DNA of 57,595 bases, taken from an uncultured Aquimarina sp. (GTDB taxonomy: Bacteria; Bacteroidota; Bacteroidia; Flavobacteriales; Flavobacteriaceae). Below the pieces are notes generated by a model that saw only the letters and a program-made list of their open reading frames with translations, searched no databases and was not told where the DNA came from. The stretch covers positions 1 through 57,595 of the forward strand of contig CANLCT010000027.1 of NCBI GenBank assembly GCA_947489195.1, in the 5' to 3' direction. This document shows, piece after piece, positions 56,643 through 57,595 of the stretch; position 1 is the stretch's first letter; every line of letters begins with the position of its first letter. Made by a program: the position numbers and the translations under genes.

Positions 56643-57449
56643 TTATAGATTAATAAAATCTTCAGCTAGTTTTTTAGCATCTTTAATATTCCAGATACTT
56701 ATTTGTTTTTGCCAAGCTGATTTGTAACTAGACCATTTAAAACCTGAAGATTTAATTTTCTTTCTAAATACTTCTTCTGGTTTATTAGGAAAATAAATTT
56801 CAACTCTATTATCATCCACGTTTACTTTAATTTCAACTTCACCTATTTTAAAAGTTTCATTTTCTAATTTTTCAAGTTTTTCTAATCTTTTTATACGATC
56901 TCTTACTTGCTTTATTCTTCCATTATTATTGGTCAATGAATAAGGAGGAAAACCTTTCTTTTCGAAAGAATATCTAGGATTTAAAAGAGATGTAATTGAA
57001 TCATCTTTTAAGTTAAAATCATCTTTTAATTTTTCTTTAATTTCAGAATCTGATAATTTTTTACTTCTGCAAACTTTATTTACAGATTTCATAAACTCCT
57101 GTTTTTCTATAAGTTTATTGAGTTTTTCTTTTAGTTTTTCAATTGCGTCTGGATCATCAGAACTTATGGCTGTATTATTTTCAGCAGCTTTCGCTTTTTC
57201 TGAATAATAATCTGATTTATTTCCTAATTCAACAGATTTTTCCATTTGATTCCAGCTTCTTTTTAAGGTATTCCTGTGCATTTTTTCAGAATAATGACCT
57301 ACTAATATTGGCTGACCCATAGGAATGTGTTTAACAGTATCATTTGAAGCTTCATAAGCTTGAACACTCGCTTTTTTGTTTTTTTCTGCTAGTTCTTGAT
57401 ATTTTGAAATTCTAGCTTCTTTTCTTTCGTGATAATTAGATTTACCCAT
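56643..57449 (-). CDS. DUF3560-domain protein
   Basis: A 268-residue, highly charged, mainly helical protein. Features recalled for DUF3560 are the basic start (YHERKEARISKYQELAEKN), GQPILVGHYSEKMHRNTLKRSW, a long helical middle and a C-terminal domain. In the middle, NNGRIKQVRDRIKRLEKLEKL is a coiled coil. The C-terminal domain EVEIKVNVDDNRVEIYFPNKP...KWSSYKSAWQKQI has a KWSxxxxAWQ motif. It is a frequent gene of plasmids and conjugative elements with unknown function. It is the first gene behind leader copy 1, which continues across the window ends. Confidence 0.82.
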   Translation of the reverse strand: MGKSNYHERKEARISKYQELAEKNKKASVQAYEASNDTVKHIPMGQPILVGHYSEKMHRNTLKRSWNQMEKSVELGNKSDYYSEKAKAAENNTAISSDDPDAIEKLKEKLNKLIEKQEFMKSVNKVCRSKKLSDSEIKEKLKDDFNLKDDSITSLLNPRYSFEKKGFPPYSLTNNNGRIKQVRDRIKRLEKLEKLENETFKIGEVEIKVNVDDNRVEIYFPNKPEEVFRKKIKSSGFKWSSYKSAWQKQISIWNIKDAKKLAEDFINL

Positions 57450-57468
57450 AATTAAAATGTTTTATATA

Positions 57469-57595
57469 AATTAATATTTGCGCAACCTATCAGCGTAAGA
57501 CGAAATTTTCGCTCAAATTTTCAAGTGAAAAATTGGGGGAGACCTTTAGGGGGTCCCGATTTTTTATGCAGATAAATTTGATGGTAAATTGAGCG
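57469..57595 (-). repeat. Leader repeat copy 1, proximal part; right terminal direct repeat
   Basis: Proximal part of the leader in front of the DUF3560 gene, about 20 bp from its start. The last 77 bases equal 1-77; see the left copy for closure into a circle. The AATATTTGCGCAAC... block is identical to copy 2. Confidence 0.8.

Overview
This window looks like an almost complete, very AT-rich conjugative plasmid from a Bacteroidota member, most likely a flavobacterium. The evidence is TANNTTTG-type promoter elements, few Shine-Dalgarno sequences, a secreted protein with a type IX secretion sorting tail, and a CTnDOT-like traA-to-traQ conjugation operon. The first and last 77 bases are identical (1-77 = 57519-57595), so the contig can be closed into a circle of about 57.5 kb. 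That 77-mer also occurs at about 48.3 kb inside a dispersed leader repeat, so circularity is likely but not proven. All statements come from reading the sequence; no database search was run.

Layout. (1) About 0.6-2.0 kb: three minus-strand genes behind a roughly 230-bp leader repeat. (2) 2.3-8.2 kb: an array of small plus-strand genes with a minimal tyrosine recombinase inside it. It also holds a cytosine-5 DNA methyltransferase, a HigBA toxin-antitoxin pair and many unknown small proteins. A short motif ending in CGAT recurs at the gene 3' ends and looks like a cassette boundary. (3) 8.3-10.1 kb: an unknown gene, a secreted thermonuclease and a Fic protein. (4) 10.2-12.6 kb: replication region, with two iteron blocks containing DnaA-box-like cores and a large putative Rep protein. 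(5) 12.7-17.8 kb: minus-strand genes including a toprim primase-like protein, a degenerate paralogue of it and a DUF3945-like protein. (6) 17.9-23.7 kb: M23 peptidase, zinc-ribbon protein, coiled-coil protein, VirD4-type coupling protein and an HTH protein. (7) 24.1-29.1 kb: a secreted cargo module with a Sel1/T9SS protein, an HExxH protein and lipoproteins. (8) 29.2-32.4 kb: relaxase, MobA-like protein, candidate oriT and an AT-rich repeat field. (9) 32.4-44.5 kb: ParA-like gene and the tra operon (VirB2, B3, B4, B5, B6, B8, B10 and B9 equivalents, then TraO and an expanded TraQ-like lipoprotein). (10) 44.6-48.3 kb: minus-strand small genes ending at a RadC-like gene behind another leader repeat. 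(11) 48.5-57.5 kb: an AbiE toxin-antitoxin pair in unusual convergent orientation, SRAP peptidase, UmuC polymerase, a DarB-like helicase-methyltransferase and a DUF3560 gene.

How the parts fit together. Iterons and Rep replicate the plasmid. MobA/MobB at oriT and the coupling protein feed DNA to the Tra channel, and M23 opens the wall. ParA, HigBA and AbiE stabilise inheritance. The Dcm-type methylase, helicase-methylase, SRAP, UmuC, RadC and Fic genes form an accessory load suited to surviving restriction and DNA damage after transfer.

The most unusual features are regulatory or modular. They are the CGAT-bounded cassette array; four copies of a structured leader in front of minus-strand units; a duplicated 32-nt element that can fold as an H-type pseudoknot; and a CCTTAATACC box found 5-8 nt before six start codons in the replication and transfer genes.
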